A stretch of 17,926 nucleotides of DNA from Chloroflexota bacterium (lineage in GTDB: Bacteria > Chloroflexota > Anaerolineae > Ardenticatenales > Ardenticatenaceae): NCBI GenBank assembly GCA_003520455.1, contig DOUV01000866.1, forward strand, positions 1 through 17,926, given 5' to 3'. Made by a program: the position numbers and the translations under genes. Positions 1-12,400 of the stretch are shown in pieces. A model generated the notes under the pieces. The model saw only the letters and a program-made list of their open reading frames with translations, was not told the DNA's origin and searched no databases. The first letter of the stretch is position 1, and each line of letters opens with the position of its first letter.

Positions 1-468
1 CCAGTAGCCGTGCAGCGGCTCCATTGCGGTCAGGGTGTTGAAGCTGGGGTCCAGGTCGGGGTAGTAGGAGAGCGCCCCGCCCGCGAAGCCCAGGACGGCG
101 CTGTAGTGGCCGTCGATGCTTTGCAGGGCCGTGGCCACGGGGAGGGGCTGGCGCGGGAGGTAGCTGACCAGGTTCCAGCCGGCGGCCAGCGCGAGGGGGC
201 GGTCCTCGGCGAACGTCTCGCCGACCACGCGCAGCGTCGCCAGCGCCGGCTGCTCACTGTTTACTCTCTTAATCCAATACCCGTATTCCGCCTTCATCTC
301 CTTCAGCGTGTTGACCTCCGCCGGCAGGTCGGGGTAGTACGAGAGGGCGCCGCCGTCGAAGCTCTGGATGACGGCGTAGGTGCCGCTGATGGGGCGCTGG
401 ACGACGGTGATGTCGGGGGTGAAGGGGTGGACGTAGGACGAGATCAGGTTCCAGGACTCGGCCAGGGG
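1..468 (-). repeat. Two C-terminal WNL/GYW protein repeats of the giant protein, the second cut by the window edge
   Basis: Copy one has LAESWNLISSYVHP, SFDGGALSYYPDLP and EYGYWI; copy two has LAAGWNLVSYLPRQP, GFAGGALSYYPDLD and LHGYW at the edge. The WNL tryptophans are encoded at 451-453 and 175-177, a period of 92 residues. I associate repeats of this type with C-termini of secreted proteins from Chloroflexota, from memory only. The last complete residue in the window is the W of copy two, so the protein must continue. Confidence 0.85.
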
Positions 469-3400
469 CACGTCCAGGATCGAGACGAGCTGCCGGGCCT
501 CGGGTGGCTGGGCACAAAGCGGCGCAGGGCCATGGCCGGTACCATCATCGTTGGGAACGATCCTGAGCTCGTGGTCGCCGGGGTCGCCACTGAGCCAGGC
601 GACGCTGACCGTTTCGGAGTCGCCAGTGCCGAGAGCGCGCGTCGTGATGGCTGTGCCGATGAGGCCATCGTCGGCGTAGAAGGACACCGGCAGGCCGGCA
701 TCCACGTTAGCGCCCCCGGTGTTGGTCACCTGTGCTATCAGGGTGATGGGCGTCACGGCGCCCACGGCGGTCATGGCGTCCACCAGGGTCGCGGTCAGGT
801 CGGCAGCCGTGCAGGTCACCGTCACCTCAAACGGCCCTGTCGTGGTGACGTTCCCCCCCAGGTCGTGTGCCTCCAACCACAGCGTGTACACGCCCGCCTC
901 AGTGGGCCGCAGCATATAACTCCAGTCGCCGCTCTCGTCGCGCGTCACCAGGTCACGGTAGGACGTGCCCTCCGGCGGATCCACGCGTGCGTAGACCTCG
1001 TCCACACCGCCGCCATCGGTCACCTGGCCGGCCAGCACCGGATCCAGAGCATCCTGGAACACCTGGGAGATGAAGTTGGTGACAGTCAAGGTTGGCGGCA
1101 CCACGTCCAGTTGATAGGTCAGGCTGATGGCGCCGGCGGCGCGAACGGCCAGTGCACCATAGGTTGAGCCGCCGATTCCTGGGGTGCTGTTGCCCACGCC
1201 GTCTATCCCGTAGATGGTCAGCGCCTGCGTCAGGCCGTCCGCGCCTTCGATCCAGGGCAGCGAGTAGGCCCACGTCCCTGCTGAGAAGAGCGCCGCCCCC
1301 TGCGGCGTCAGGCTGAGACGTCCGCGGTTGTAGGTCCCCTCATTCAGTGCTGTGTTGAGGTCGCAGATGCGCAGCGTCCACGTGCCCTGGGATGCTTCGC
1401 CGTTGAAGGCGCTCAACGCCTCCGAGGGCCGCGCCGGGCGATCGTAGTAGGGCTCCGTCGGGTCGTCGTTGGCGCTGTTGTGCAGCGGGCCGGCCGCCGC
1501 ATCGTCCAGCCACACGTCGTAGTTGGCGAAGCCGTAGCTCGCGCCGCTGGAAGCGATCACCCGCGCCTGCATCCCCGCCGGGGAGACCAGGTCTACGGTT
1601 AATTCCTCGCGGGCCGGATGCCAGGCATTGAAGCCCAGCTCCACGTCCCCGACGACGAAGTCATCGCTCACGGTGAAGGTGCGGGTGATGAGTTGCCCTG
1701 AGCCCGGCAGAGCACCACAGGGAATGGAGCCGGTGACGGTGACGGGCACGGTGGGCACGTCGTCGTAGACGTGGGCGGTGCCCGTGGGCACCTGGGTCGT
1801 CACCAGCGTTGTCGCCGCGTCGCAGATGGTCCCGCCTGTGGTTTCACGACAGACCTGCACCTCGCCCCCGCTGTGACTGTCGCTGATGACCCCCGTGAGC
1901 AGATAGCCCGCCGGTCCGATCATCTCCTCACCCGCGACGGTATACGCCACCGAGTCCAACGTCACCGTCGGCGGCGTGGTGTCCACGACCACCGTCCGCC
2001 ATGGTGTCGTCCAGTCGCTGACGTGGCCGAGGCCATCGGTCGCCCGCGCCCGCAGGTCGAACTCGTCACCGTCGTTGCCGGTCACGTCCCAGTCGCAGGC
2101 CCACTCTCCATCGTGAGGCGTGGTGTCGGGGCAATTGAGGACAATGACGCCGCCCAGCGGGTCGCGTACCTCCACCTCCACCAGCGGCACACCCGACGGG
2201 TCGGCGGCGTAGGCGCGCACGGTGTTGGCTCCGGCCCGCACGGCAACCAGAGTGGGGTCGATGCCCACGTACTGGGGCGGGTCAATGTCCACCGCGTGAT
2301 CGGACCAGACCCACTCCAGTGGCGGACTGGTGGGGATGCCCGCGGTCCCGGTGAACGGCGTGCGGGCGTCGAAGACCAGGCCGTCCAGCACGGCCCACTC
2401 CAGCAGCGGGCGGCAGACTTCCGGTGGCAGGCCGTCCACGTTGATGCAGCGGTCGTAGCGCCAGTTGGTCTCCACGTCCACCACACTGTTGAAGGTCACC
2501 GTCACGGTCTGGCCCGGTGCGACCGCACCCACAGCCAGTTGCCGGTACTCCATGTAGCTGCCGTCCTGGCGAATGCCGTCCGGCAGGCTCAGGGCGTAGT
2601 AGGCTTTGACCAGGGCCTGGACGTCTGCAGCCGCAGTGGTGCCCTGGTTGGCGACGCTCAGAGCATAGGTGACGACCTGCCCGTGGCCTAGCGGCGGGTG
2701 ATTGTTGTCCAGGAAGGTGAAGCGCTGGCTCTTGGGGCCTGGCTCCCCGAAGAGGTTCTGCCACTGCCAGAAGAGATCGTCGCCGAACAGGGAGTAGGTG
2801 GTCCCCAGCGGTTCCGCCGTGAGCTGCACTCGCAGGTCGCTGTCCACGAAGCCCGGCCGGTCAGGCAGCTCCTGCCACGACGCGGTGTAGGGGCAGATCA
2901 GCGGCCCCAGGCTCTCCCAGCGGTAGGCCCACACCAGGGCGAAGTCCTGGAGGGGCGCCGTCCCCGCCAGCGGGTTGACGACCAGCCCGCTGTTGACCGG
3001 GTTGATCTCGGGGAAGGCCGTCCACAGGTCGAGCGCCTCCTCTTCGCTGGCCACGGCCAGCAGGCCCAGGGAGCTGGTGGTGGGGTCGGAGATGCCCAGC
3101 AGGTCGAACGGCAGGTACAGATCAGTGACGCCGTTGCTCAACTGGAATTGATCGGGGGTCAGCCAAAGGCTTAGATCCCAGCCGTTGGTGCCCGGGTTCC
3201 AGGCCAGCAGCGCGGCCGTCTGGCTATCCTTAACCCACACCAGGTAGTCGGCTTGCATCGAGACCTTTGAAAAGGCCTCGTAGGCATCGGAGAGATGCGC
3301 CTGTTCAAACACAGGCGCCTGGGAGATGTCCTCCGGGATGAGATTGCCGGGCAGATAAATGCCCGGCGCGGGGCCGCCATAGGGGTTGTAAAGCTGAGTG

Positions 3401-6400
3401 GCGCCGCCCGGCCTGGTATCGAAGTAGACGAACAGGTCGCCCTCGACATCCCAATTGGCACCGACCCAGGCCAGGCGCAGGGCGTCCCCGTCCCAGGTGG
3501 TGTAGAACTCCTGGTTTTCGTAGAGCGAGGCACTGGCCGGGGCGCGGTCGGCCACGCGGCGGCTGCGGCCCATCTGCGTGCAGCCGCTGTCCATCCAGCC
3601 TTTGTAGCTCGCCCAGACTCCCGAAGTCTCCGAGACTTCCGAAGTCTCCCGGGTAATGTCCGGCGTGAGGGGATTGTCCACGTAAACCGGGCCGACCACC
3701 TGCTCTTGCCGGTTGCCGTAGAGGTCCACCGGCACCACGTGGGCGTACACCTCCAGCGCCTCGCTGATCACCTCGGTGTAGCTGTAGACCATGCCGGCGG
3801 GGATGAAGACCGCTTCGGCCGTGGATGTGGGGCTCGTCGTCCAATCCACCCAATAGCCGGTGAGGCCACTGCCATCGGTGGACGGCGTCCACTCCACGAC
3901 GAGCAGGTTGCCATCGGTGATGGTCTGGCGGGGCTCGACAGGATGGCGGGCGCCGAGGAGGTCGAAGTAGCTCAGGGTGATGGTGACGGGCGCGGGCGGC
4001 TGCATGTCGAAGAGGATCGGTGCGGTGGTCTCATTGGTGTGACCGCCGAAGTCCGTGGTGCGGGCGGTCACGTTGTAGGTCACGCCGTCCGGATCGCTAT
4101 CGCCGATGGGCCACAGGGAGCGCCACCCCCACCCCGGCCCTCCCCCGCCAGCAGGGGAGGGAGAGAGGGAGGCGTTGCCCCAGCCCCGGCTGTCGGGGTT
4201 CACGTCCACCCTGGCCACGCCGATGCTGTCCGCAGCGCCGCCGGTGAGGATGGCTGTGCCTTGATAGGCGCGGTGGGCCGTCGTGATGACGGTGGTGTCG
4301 AAGGTGGGCGGGGCCGGTGCCACCAGGTCCACGGCGACGGTGATGGGATGGGTGGTGGTCTGGGCCTGGCTAGACCAGTCGGTGGCGCTGGAGTTGAGCC
4401 GATAGGTGCCTTCGGTCAACGGCGTGTAGGCCGTGCTCCACGAGGTCTCGGTGATGGCCCCGGGCGCGGGTGGCGCCGGCCAGTTGGCGGTGTAGAACGG
4501 CACGTCGTTGGCGGTCACGCTGAGGCCTTGCAGGGAATTCTCGGCATAGGCCCGGCCTTCAACGCTGAAGGCTGTGGTGGTCGAGAACACGGTGCCGTTA
4601 CTGGGGGTGATGACCGCCGAATCTACCGGCAGCTCCGGTGGGGGCGGCGGTGTTGGCGTCGGCGATGGCGTGGCCGTCGGCACCGGCGTGGGCGTGGGAG
4701 ACGGCCCCCACTGCGGTGTCGGGAACGGGGTAGGCGTGGGTGGCGGCGCCGGAACGTGCCCGATCGGTGAGTACGACCCGGTCGCGCACTGGCCATAGGC
4801 GTCGCAGGCGTAGAGAGACATCAGAGGCAGCGCGCCGGGCACCTGGCACTGGGCCATGATGCGCACCAGACGGGTGGTGTCGGAGACCACGTCGCGGTAC
4901 CAGTCCGAGACCTCGTGGAAGTAGGTGCGCTGCCAACTACTCTCGGGACAGGAGCAGCCGGTGAACGAATTCTCGTCCAGGTTCAGGTCCTCGACCTTGC
5001 AGGTGACCTCGGTCGGCCCGAACGGCAGGCTCAGCCACTTCAGGTGGGGCTCGACCCGCGGCGCGGCCGTATCAACCATCCCGTTCCAGGGGGTCACCCG
5101 GCCGGGCCAGTAGGGGGACGGGTCCACGTCGTAGCCCTCCAGCCGGAGCGGGTAAAAGCCCTCGAGGCCGGGCATCTTGTACGTCCAGGTGGTGGTGGTG
5201 ATACCGGGGCCGGACTCGGCCAGTTTGGCCTGCCCCCTGCGCCAGTAATAGGGATCCTTCCAGAACTCGCCGTCCTGCTCCGCGGTGCGATCGAACATCA
5301 CGTGCAGGGTGCCGACGCCGAGCGCCTCCGGCCCGGGATCGGTGATGGAGCCGGTCAAGACCGTGCCGGTGCCGACGATGCCGTCGGTGTACGGCCCGGT
5401 CGAGACGAGCTCGGGCACAGGCGGCCGGTTGTCAACGCCGAAGATGCCGTAGACCTCCTCGCCGGTCCAATTGCCGGCATTGTCCCGGGCCCGCAGGGAA
5501 AGGGTGTACACACCGCTGGGGTTGGGCAGGGCACCGCCATCGTTGTTGAAGGTCGGCATCCAGTATTCCAGCTCCCACTGACGGGGCGATGCTCCGTTCG
5601 AGTTGTAAGTGAGGCTTTGCCAGCCGCCGCCGGATCTTGTTTTCGCGGTAACCTTATCCTGCACCTGCGGGCGATGCTCGCCCTGCAGCAGCACATCCAC
5701 GGTCCCATCGGTCTGGTCGGTGACCTGGCCGCGTACCGTGACGGTCCAGCGTTCCTTGACACCGTCGTACACTGCCTTCTGGCGCACACTGCTGGCGGAG
5801 AGCTGCGGTGGCGTGCGATCGATGAAGACGTTGATGGTGGACGGGTTGCCGACGTTGTCCGCGGGGTCGATGGCGCGCACGCGCAACGTGTGCCAGCCCT
5901 CACCCAGAGGGCCGGTATCCCAATCATAGCTCCAGGTCTCGGCGCCGTCCGCCTCCTGCCATCCCCCGCCGTCCACGCTGACTTCCACCTTGCGCACGAA
6001 GGTGTTGTCCTGCGCTTCGCCGCCGATGACAAACGTGCCGAGCGGGGCGATGTGTTGCCCATCTGCCAGCGAGGTGATGCGGGCGGTGGGCGGGCTGGCA
6101 TCCACGGTAATCCGGTCCTCGACCTTCTGTTCGCTCCGGCCGAGCGGCGTGGTCGTCTCGTGCAGCGAGGTCCGGTTCACGTGCACCGCTTCGCCATCCG
6201 CCGTTGTGCGCGAAACCAGGCACTCGGTCACCGAATCGTCCAGCGCCTTGACCTTCTGGGAAAGCGTCTTGATCTCCGCCGCCGGCAGCGCATCCGGCCA
6301 GACCGCGAACTCGTCCAGCCAGCCGCGGAAGGAGTTGCCCCAGCGGGCCTGGCCGATGCGCAGCGGGCCTGTGCCCCAGTAGTAGCGGCTGGTGACGTCC

Positions 6401-9400
6401 TGCGCCACCTGCTCACCGTCGCGATAGATGGTGCGCTGGCCGCTGCCGTAGTCGTACGTGCAGGCCCAGTGGTGCCAGTCGGTGTCGGTGTATTGGGCCG
6501 TTGTTACCAGGTAGTTGGTCGTGTCGAAGGCGCAGATGAACTGGTTACTGCTCCAGAAGCCCATGTACAGGTCCCGGTCGGATGCGTTCATCCCCTGGCT
6601 GACGATGTACTCGTTCCGGTTGACCCACTCCCGTTTGACCCAGGCGGCGATGGTGAACGAAGTCTGGTTCATGGGCACGTCGGCGCCGGTGATCACGTCG
6701 TTGCTGCCGTCGAGCTTCACCGCGTTGTAGGCCATGCCCTTCTGGCCGGCCTCGGGGCAACCGGGGGAGCTGCACTCGCCCGCCGCGTAGCCGCTGCCGG
6801 CGGCATTGTTGAAGGTTTTGGCGCCGCTCGGCTCGTCGAAGGGGTAGACGACCGTCGGGCCGAAGTAGTCGTTCTTGACCTCCGCTTCCGAGAAGGCGTA
6901 CGGATAAACCTTCACTTCGTCAATGAGGCCCTTGTACCACGTCATGCCGCTGCCCGAGCCGCCTCGGGACATGCCGATGTTCAACCGCAGGTCGCCTCTC
7001 AGGAACGAGGACGCCATGTTGCCCGAAGCCACCAATACCTTGTCCGCGTACAGACGCTGCCCGTCCACGCGACTGCCGAAGGTATGAGCGACGTGGTGCC
7101 ACTGGCCATCTGCGTAGCCAGCGCTTGAGGAGCAGATGGTCTGGCCGTTCAGCCTGGCGCACAGCTTGCCGCCCTGCAGGAAGATGGTGCGATCGGGACT
7201 GTGCACGTCGTTGCGCGGCGTAACGGAGAACATGGCGCACGTCGTACATTCGGCCTTGAACCAGAACATTACGGTGCCGGCCTTGTCTAAGATCGTCGTT
7301 AGCGCGTAGGCGTGATTGGCGTTGCCGGGCAACCAGATGGCGTTGCCCCGCTTGCCTGCGTGGCCAGCTTCACCCGGAATAGAGGCCGTATTGTCCCACT
7401 GGGCATCGTTGCCGAAGCCAGAGCTGTCCGCCAAGGTCGTCGCTCCCCGGTCTTCGTCCAGGTGGTACAGATGCTCCGGCCGCGGCTCGGTACACGTCGC
7501 ATCCAGCAGGTAGTTCTTGCCGCCCGGCTTGGCAGTGTCCCGCTCGCCGCGCAGCTCGCCGTTCATCCCCACCGCCTGCGTGTGGACGCTGGTCTGGCCG
7601 TTCAGGCCCCAGGCCATGATCCAGCCGCCGTTCACCGGATCAGCGCTGATCGCTGTCTCCCAGCCGGCCTGGTCACTGAGGTTGGCGACCGTGAACTCGT
7701 CGGAAATGTAGGACCCGGCCACCACGCGCCCACGAATGCTCCGGTTGCCCGGCACGCGGCTGATGTAGATCGCCAGGGCGCGGCCACTCAGCGAGTCGTA
7801 GGCGATGTGCGGGCTTGTTTCGCTGGCGCTCGTGGTGGAAACCGCGACCGGCTTGCTGACCGATTGGCCCGAGACGTAGGCCGTGTAGATGTCGCTGCCC
7901 CGCTCGTAAGCCACCTGGTAGCGGTCACCGATCCAGACCAGGGCAGGGCTCCACAGGTTAGACCCGCTGTCCAGCGTCAGTACACTGCCGGTCTTGTCGC
8001 CGTTAGCGAGCACGCGGCGCGCCTTGATTTCCTCGGTGCCTGAGCACTTGCGCTTCCACGCCAGCAGGAAATCGGTCCCATCGGTGGCGACGATCGCGCC
8101 TGATGCTTCGCATCCGCCGCCAGCGGACTCGACCTTGATCACACTCAGGGAGCCCCAGTTGGGTGTGGTGCTCTTCCAGGAAATCCAGTAGGTGTTGTAG
8201 CTGGTATTCTTGTACGAGTAGACGACGATACAACGGCCGTCGTTGTTGCAGGCGATAGCCGGGTCCGACGTCGCGCTGAAGCTCGACTCGCCCATCACCT
8301 CCTTGGGGCCTCCCGTGATGCCATCGGGCGTGATGCTGTAGCCGCGCACGCGCCAACTCTCCCGGCTGACACCGGCGTAGGCCGTGTTCCACCCCCGGAC
8401 CGGCACCACCACCAGGCTGAGCGCCTTTGGGGAGTTGCTGGTGTAGAGGTTGGTTTCCCAGGGGTCCCAGGCCCACACCGACGGCGTGTGCAACTGCGAG
8501 TTCACGTCGGTCTTCAGGGCCACGTCCTGGTTGCCGGTGCCGGCCGGCACGGTGAGCTGCGAGTAGAGGGACTGCGACTTGCCCTTGGCGATGTCGAAGA
8601 CCATCTCCAACGGGTTGCCGGTCAGCGGGCTGGCCGTCAGTTCCGTCTGGCCGCGCACCCAGAGTCCGCTGGCCGACTTGACGTTGTTCTGCACCGTGGT
8701 GGTGTAGAGGAAGGTCTGGGTGGGCTTCACCACCAGGTCCGGCTCGCTGATCTCGGTGTAGACCCCGATGGGGTTGGTGTTCCAGACGTAGGGGTTGAAG
8801 AGGTTGTCGTTGTAGCAGTCCTTGCGCTCTCCCTCGTCGGCCACGTTGCCGCAATCGGTGTGCAGGGTACGCTCGAACAGGTCGTCCATGCCGTCGCCGT
8901 CTACGTCCGCGTTCAGTGGGTCGCTCTTGATCCGGGTCTTGTGTGGGTAATCGTAGTAGAAGTCCCAGCCCTCCAGCTCGGCCGCGTCGCTGATGCCGTC
9001 GCCATCGGTGTCGGAGAGGGCGGGATCGGTGCCCAGGTACGTCTCTTCCTGGTCAGAGAGGCCATCACCGTCGGTGTCGGACTTCTGCGGGTCGAAGAAC
9101 AGGCCGCCCTTGGTCGCGGGCCTGGACGCCATCTCCAGCTCCCAGGCATCCGAGAGCAGGTCGCCGTCCATGTCCCATTTCGTGTCATCGGGGTCGTTGC
9201 CGCCGTAGGCCTGGGCCATCAAGCCGTCGCCGTCCGCGTCCTTGAACGCCATCTCGGGCGCCCACTGGCTCACCCGCACGAACTCGTCCAGGGTCTTCGG
9301 GAAGACGTCCACCACGATGTTCCGGCCCAGGTCGGCCTCTGTCTGGCCCTCGAGCCCCGTGTCTTTGCAGATAACGATGGGCAAGATGAAATAGAGGCCC

Positions 9401-12400
9401 GGGATGGACCAGCACTCGACACCGGGCAGGGCGTAGCCGACGGAGAGGATGAGGGGTGCCGTGCGGTTGACCCCCGCCGCCGGCACGGTCGTGTACGCGG
9501 ACACGGTATCGTCGAACCAGCCCTGGTACATCTGGTGGCCGTAGAACTCGTGATCGTTGCTGATGTGCCAGCTATCCACCCGGTTCGTGTCCCAGAGATG
9601 GGTGTCCATGGATTTCTTTTCGGGCGCCAGCTTGTACTCAAAGCTGGTGGAGCGGATCTGGTTCTCGTCGTACTTCCAGATGTAGAGGGCGGTACGGGTG
9701 TCGCGGGGATCCTGGTGATGCACCGTGGTCGTGACGGTGGTCGTGAATTCCATTTGAATGCCCGGCACGATGCCCTGCTCCGGATTCACCAGCCTGGATT
9801 CCAGCTCGCCCATCTTGATCAGATCGTCTTCGTCCGGGTCGACCGCCAGCTCGAAGGAGAAGAAGGTCCTGGTCAGCGCGTCGGTCAGCACGCCGGAGAC
9901 CGTCCAGCCTGTGCCGAGGAGGATCAGAATGACATCCACCAGCGAGATGATGCCGACGATGATCGCGCCGACGATGGTCAGGGAAAGGACAACTGTCATG
10001 ACGAGCAGCATGGCTGCCGCGAAGGTCTGGGCCAGCAGCATGGAGAGGCCCAGGCCGCGACGCAAGCCCTCTTCCTTCACCAGGGCATAGATGAACACGC
10101 CCGCGACGATCGCCAGGCCCACGATCAGGCCTATCACCGATATCATCCTCGAGAAGCCGATGAACTCGGAAGAGGCGCTGAGGACCCTGGCGACGGCACG
10201 GAGTGTGGGCACGCCGCTGGCGGTCAGGGCACCGATCATCCCCGCTGCTATCACGATGGGCGCGAGGACGAACAGGTAGCCCAGGATCGCACCGACGATG
10301 ACTGTCAGCGTCGTGACGGCCCACGAGACGTCGTTCAGGTAGGCCTTGGCCAGGAAATAGACCCCGACGGCCAGCCCCGCGATGACCAGCATCACGCCGA
10401 AAGTCACGGCGCCCCTGGCACCCAGCCACCTGCCCACGTTTTTCCATTTCTCGACCAGATTTCCGAGCGTTTGCGCGGTGGGTTGGAACGATTTGCGGGC
10501 CTGCTCCCCGCTGGTGAAGAGCACCTGCGCCAGGAAACGCAGGGCCTTGGTGGAGGACGCGAAGTTTCGCATCACCCAGACCTCAACCACGGCCAGCACG
10601 GCCTTCGCCCCCAAGTTACCCATGCCGAAGGCGAGTGGCCGGTCATATGTTTGATACTTCTGGATCAACAGAGTGTCGCCGCTTTGGACCACCACGTTGA
10701 CGCCGGCGTAAAGCGTGAGATAGTAGATCTGGCCCACGAAGACCGCGCCGTCGCGCACCTCTTGGGGATTGTCCTCGTCGCTGAATTCGTCGGCGAAGTC
10801 TTCTGCGTAGCGATCGTGCAGCTCGTCCCAGTAGTCCTCGATGGGATACGGCTCCCATTCGCCGTTCCGGTAACGGTAGGGCGCCCAGTTCAGGCCGGCC
10901 ACGGTCTGGACCGGCACGTCGTTCTGCGCCAGGTCCATCTTGAGCTGGCGACCGCCCTCGGACCAGGTGATCGAGGCCTCGCCGACGACATCCTCGTCCA
11001 GGTTCAGGCTGCGGAAGCGCTCCTCGCGGGCGAAGAGCAACGTGGGATCGACCGGAAGGTGGGCCGTGAAGTGATCGTCCAGGATCTGGCCGACCACGTC
11101 CACGCCGACGGTTGCGATGGCCTCGTCCCGCGTCGGGTAGGTGTCGGTAACGACCGTCAGAATGTTGCCGACCTTGTCGGGGATGCGCCAGGTCTCGGTG
11201 ATGGTGACGCCGCTGTTGGTCTCGTGGTTGAAGCGGCGGTAGATCTCGGAGATTGTGATATCCTGTTTCCTATCGCCCTTGACACATTTATCGTCGCTCG
11301 GGTCGTCGGTGCCCTTGTCGTCCCACTCCTCGCAGTCGCTGCCGGCCAGGAACGTGAGCTCCAGGCCCCTGGTCAGGAACATCAGGCCGGAGTCATCCTT
11401 CAAGTTGGCATCCACCTGGGGGTCCTCGTAGATCACTGCAAAGTCGGTGCCCCGGTCCTCGCGCACCGTCAGGCCGGTGAGGGTCCAGTCGTCATCGTAG
11501 GTATGGATGACCTGGGCCTTGTTCTTGCTCTCGTAGCTGACACACCGGCCGTCTTCGTAGCGCCGGCACATGTCCACCAACGCCTGGACGACCCAGACCA
11601 GCCGCACCTGGTGGGCCTTGCCCCACCCCCCTCCAGCTCCCCCCTGCGAGGGGGGAGAGCCGGGATCGTACAGCATCCGGCCTGCGAAGGCCACCCGGGT
11701 GTTCCCCTTTGGCTCGACGACCAGCGACAGAGGCACGTAGACCGCCTTGTCCTTGCCATCCTCGTCCAGGTCGGTGACCGAGATGCCGTAGTCCTCCAGC
11801 TCTTCCCCCGGCGGCAGGTTGTTGGGCGAGCCCGTTGTCCTGATCTCGAGCATGGGCACCAACTTGACGTCGCCGTTGTCGTTGGGCGAGCGAGAAGTGC
11901 TGTTATCCTTGTCGTAGAAGGTCACGCCGTCAGCGTCCTGCATCTGGCCCTGGTCGTCGCCCTGCGGCCAGTCGAGGACGTTGAACGCATACCACAGGCG
12001 GTTGGGATTCGCCGGCCGCAGTTGGAACTCGACGAAGGTGGGCTTGCCCTCGACCAGGCTGTCAAGGATCAACTGGAAGGGCGCATCGGCGGTGTAGGTG
12101 GTGGCGCCGCGGTAGTAGGGTGAAATGTCGAGGTTGTCGGGCACGCCGTCGTTGTCGCGGTCGAAGAGATCGGGTGTGCCGTCGCCGTCCGTGTCCGGAG
12201 GCGGATCCCCCTCTTTCCGGCCCGTGTTCCACTCGCGGCCGTCGTCCAGTCCATCCTTGTTGGAATCCATCTCCCCGGGGTTCGTGTACCACATCTGGCC
12301 ACTGCCCGCCGGGTACTCAAAGCCGGCCACCTCTACGTTGTCCTTGATGCCGTCGCCGTCGGTGTCCTCGGTCTCGGAATCGGTGCCCAACACGCACTCC

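Noticed and set aside
4915..7128. 737-codon plus-strand open frame
   Set aside because: Antisense shadow of the LamG and Ig-like part of the giant gene; no motifs and shadow-type composition. The same applies to the plus-strand frames at 10-1167, 1771-2691, 3295-4770 and 7312-8043.
8488..12123. 1211-codon plus-strand open frame, the longest closed ORF in the window
   Set aside because: It lies antisense to the giant gene, shows no recognisable domain, and is rich in His, Val, Asp, Arg and Gly as expected for the complement of GC-rich codons. The opposite frame has clear calcium-repeat and membrane domains.
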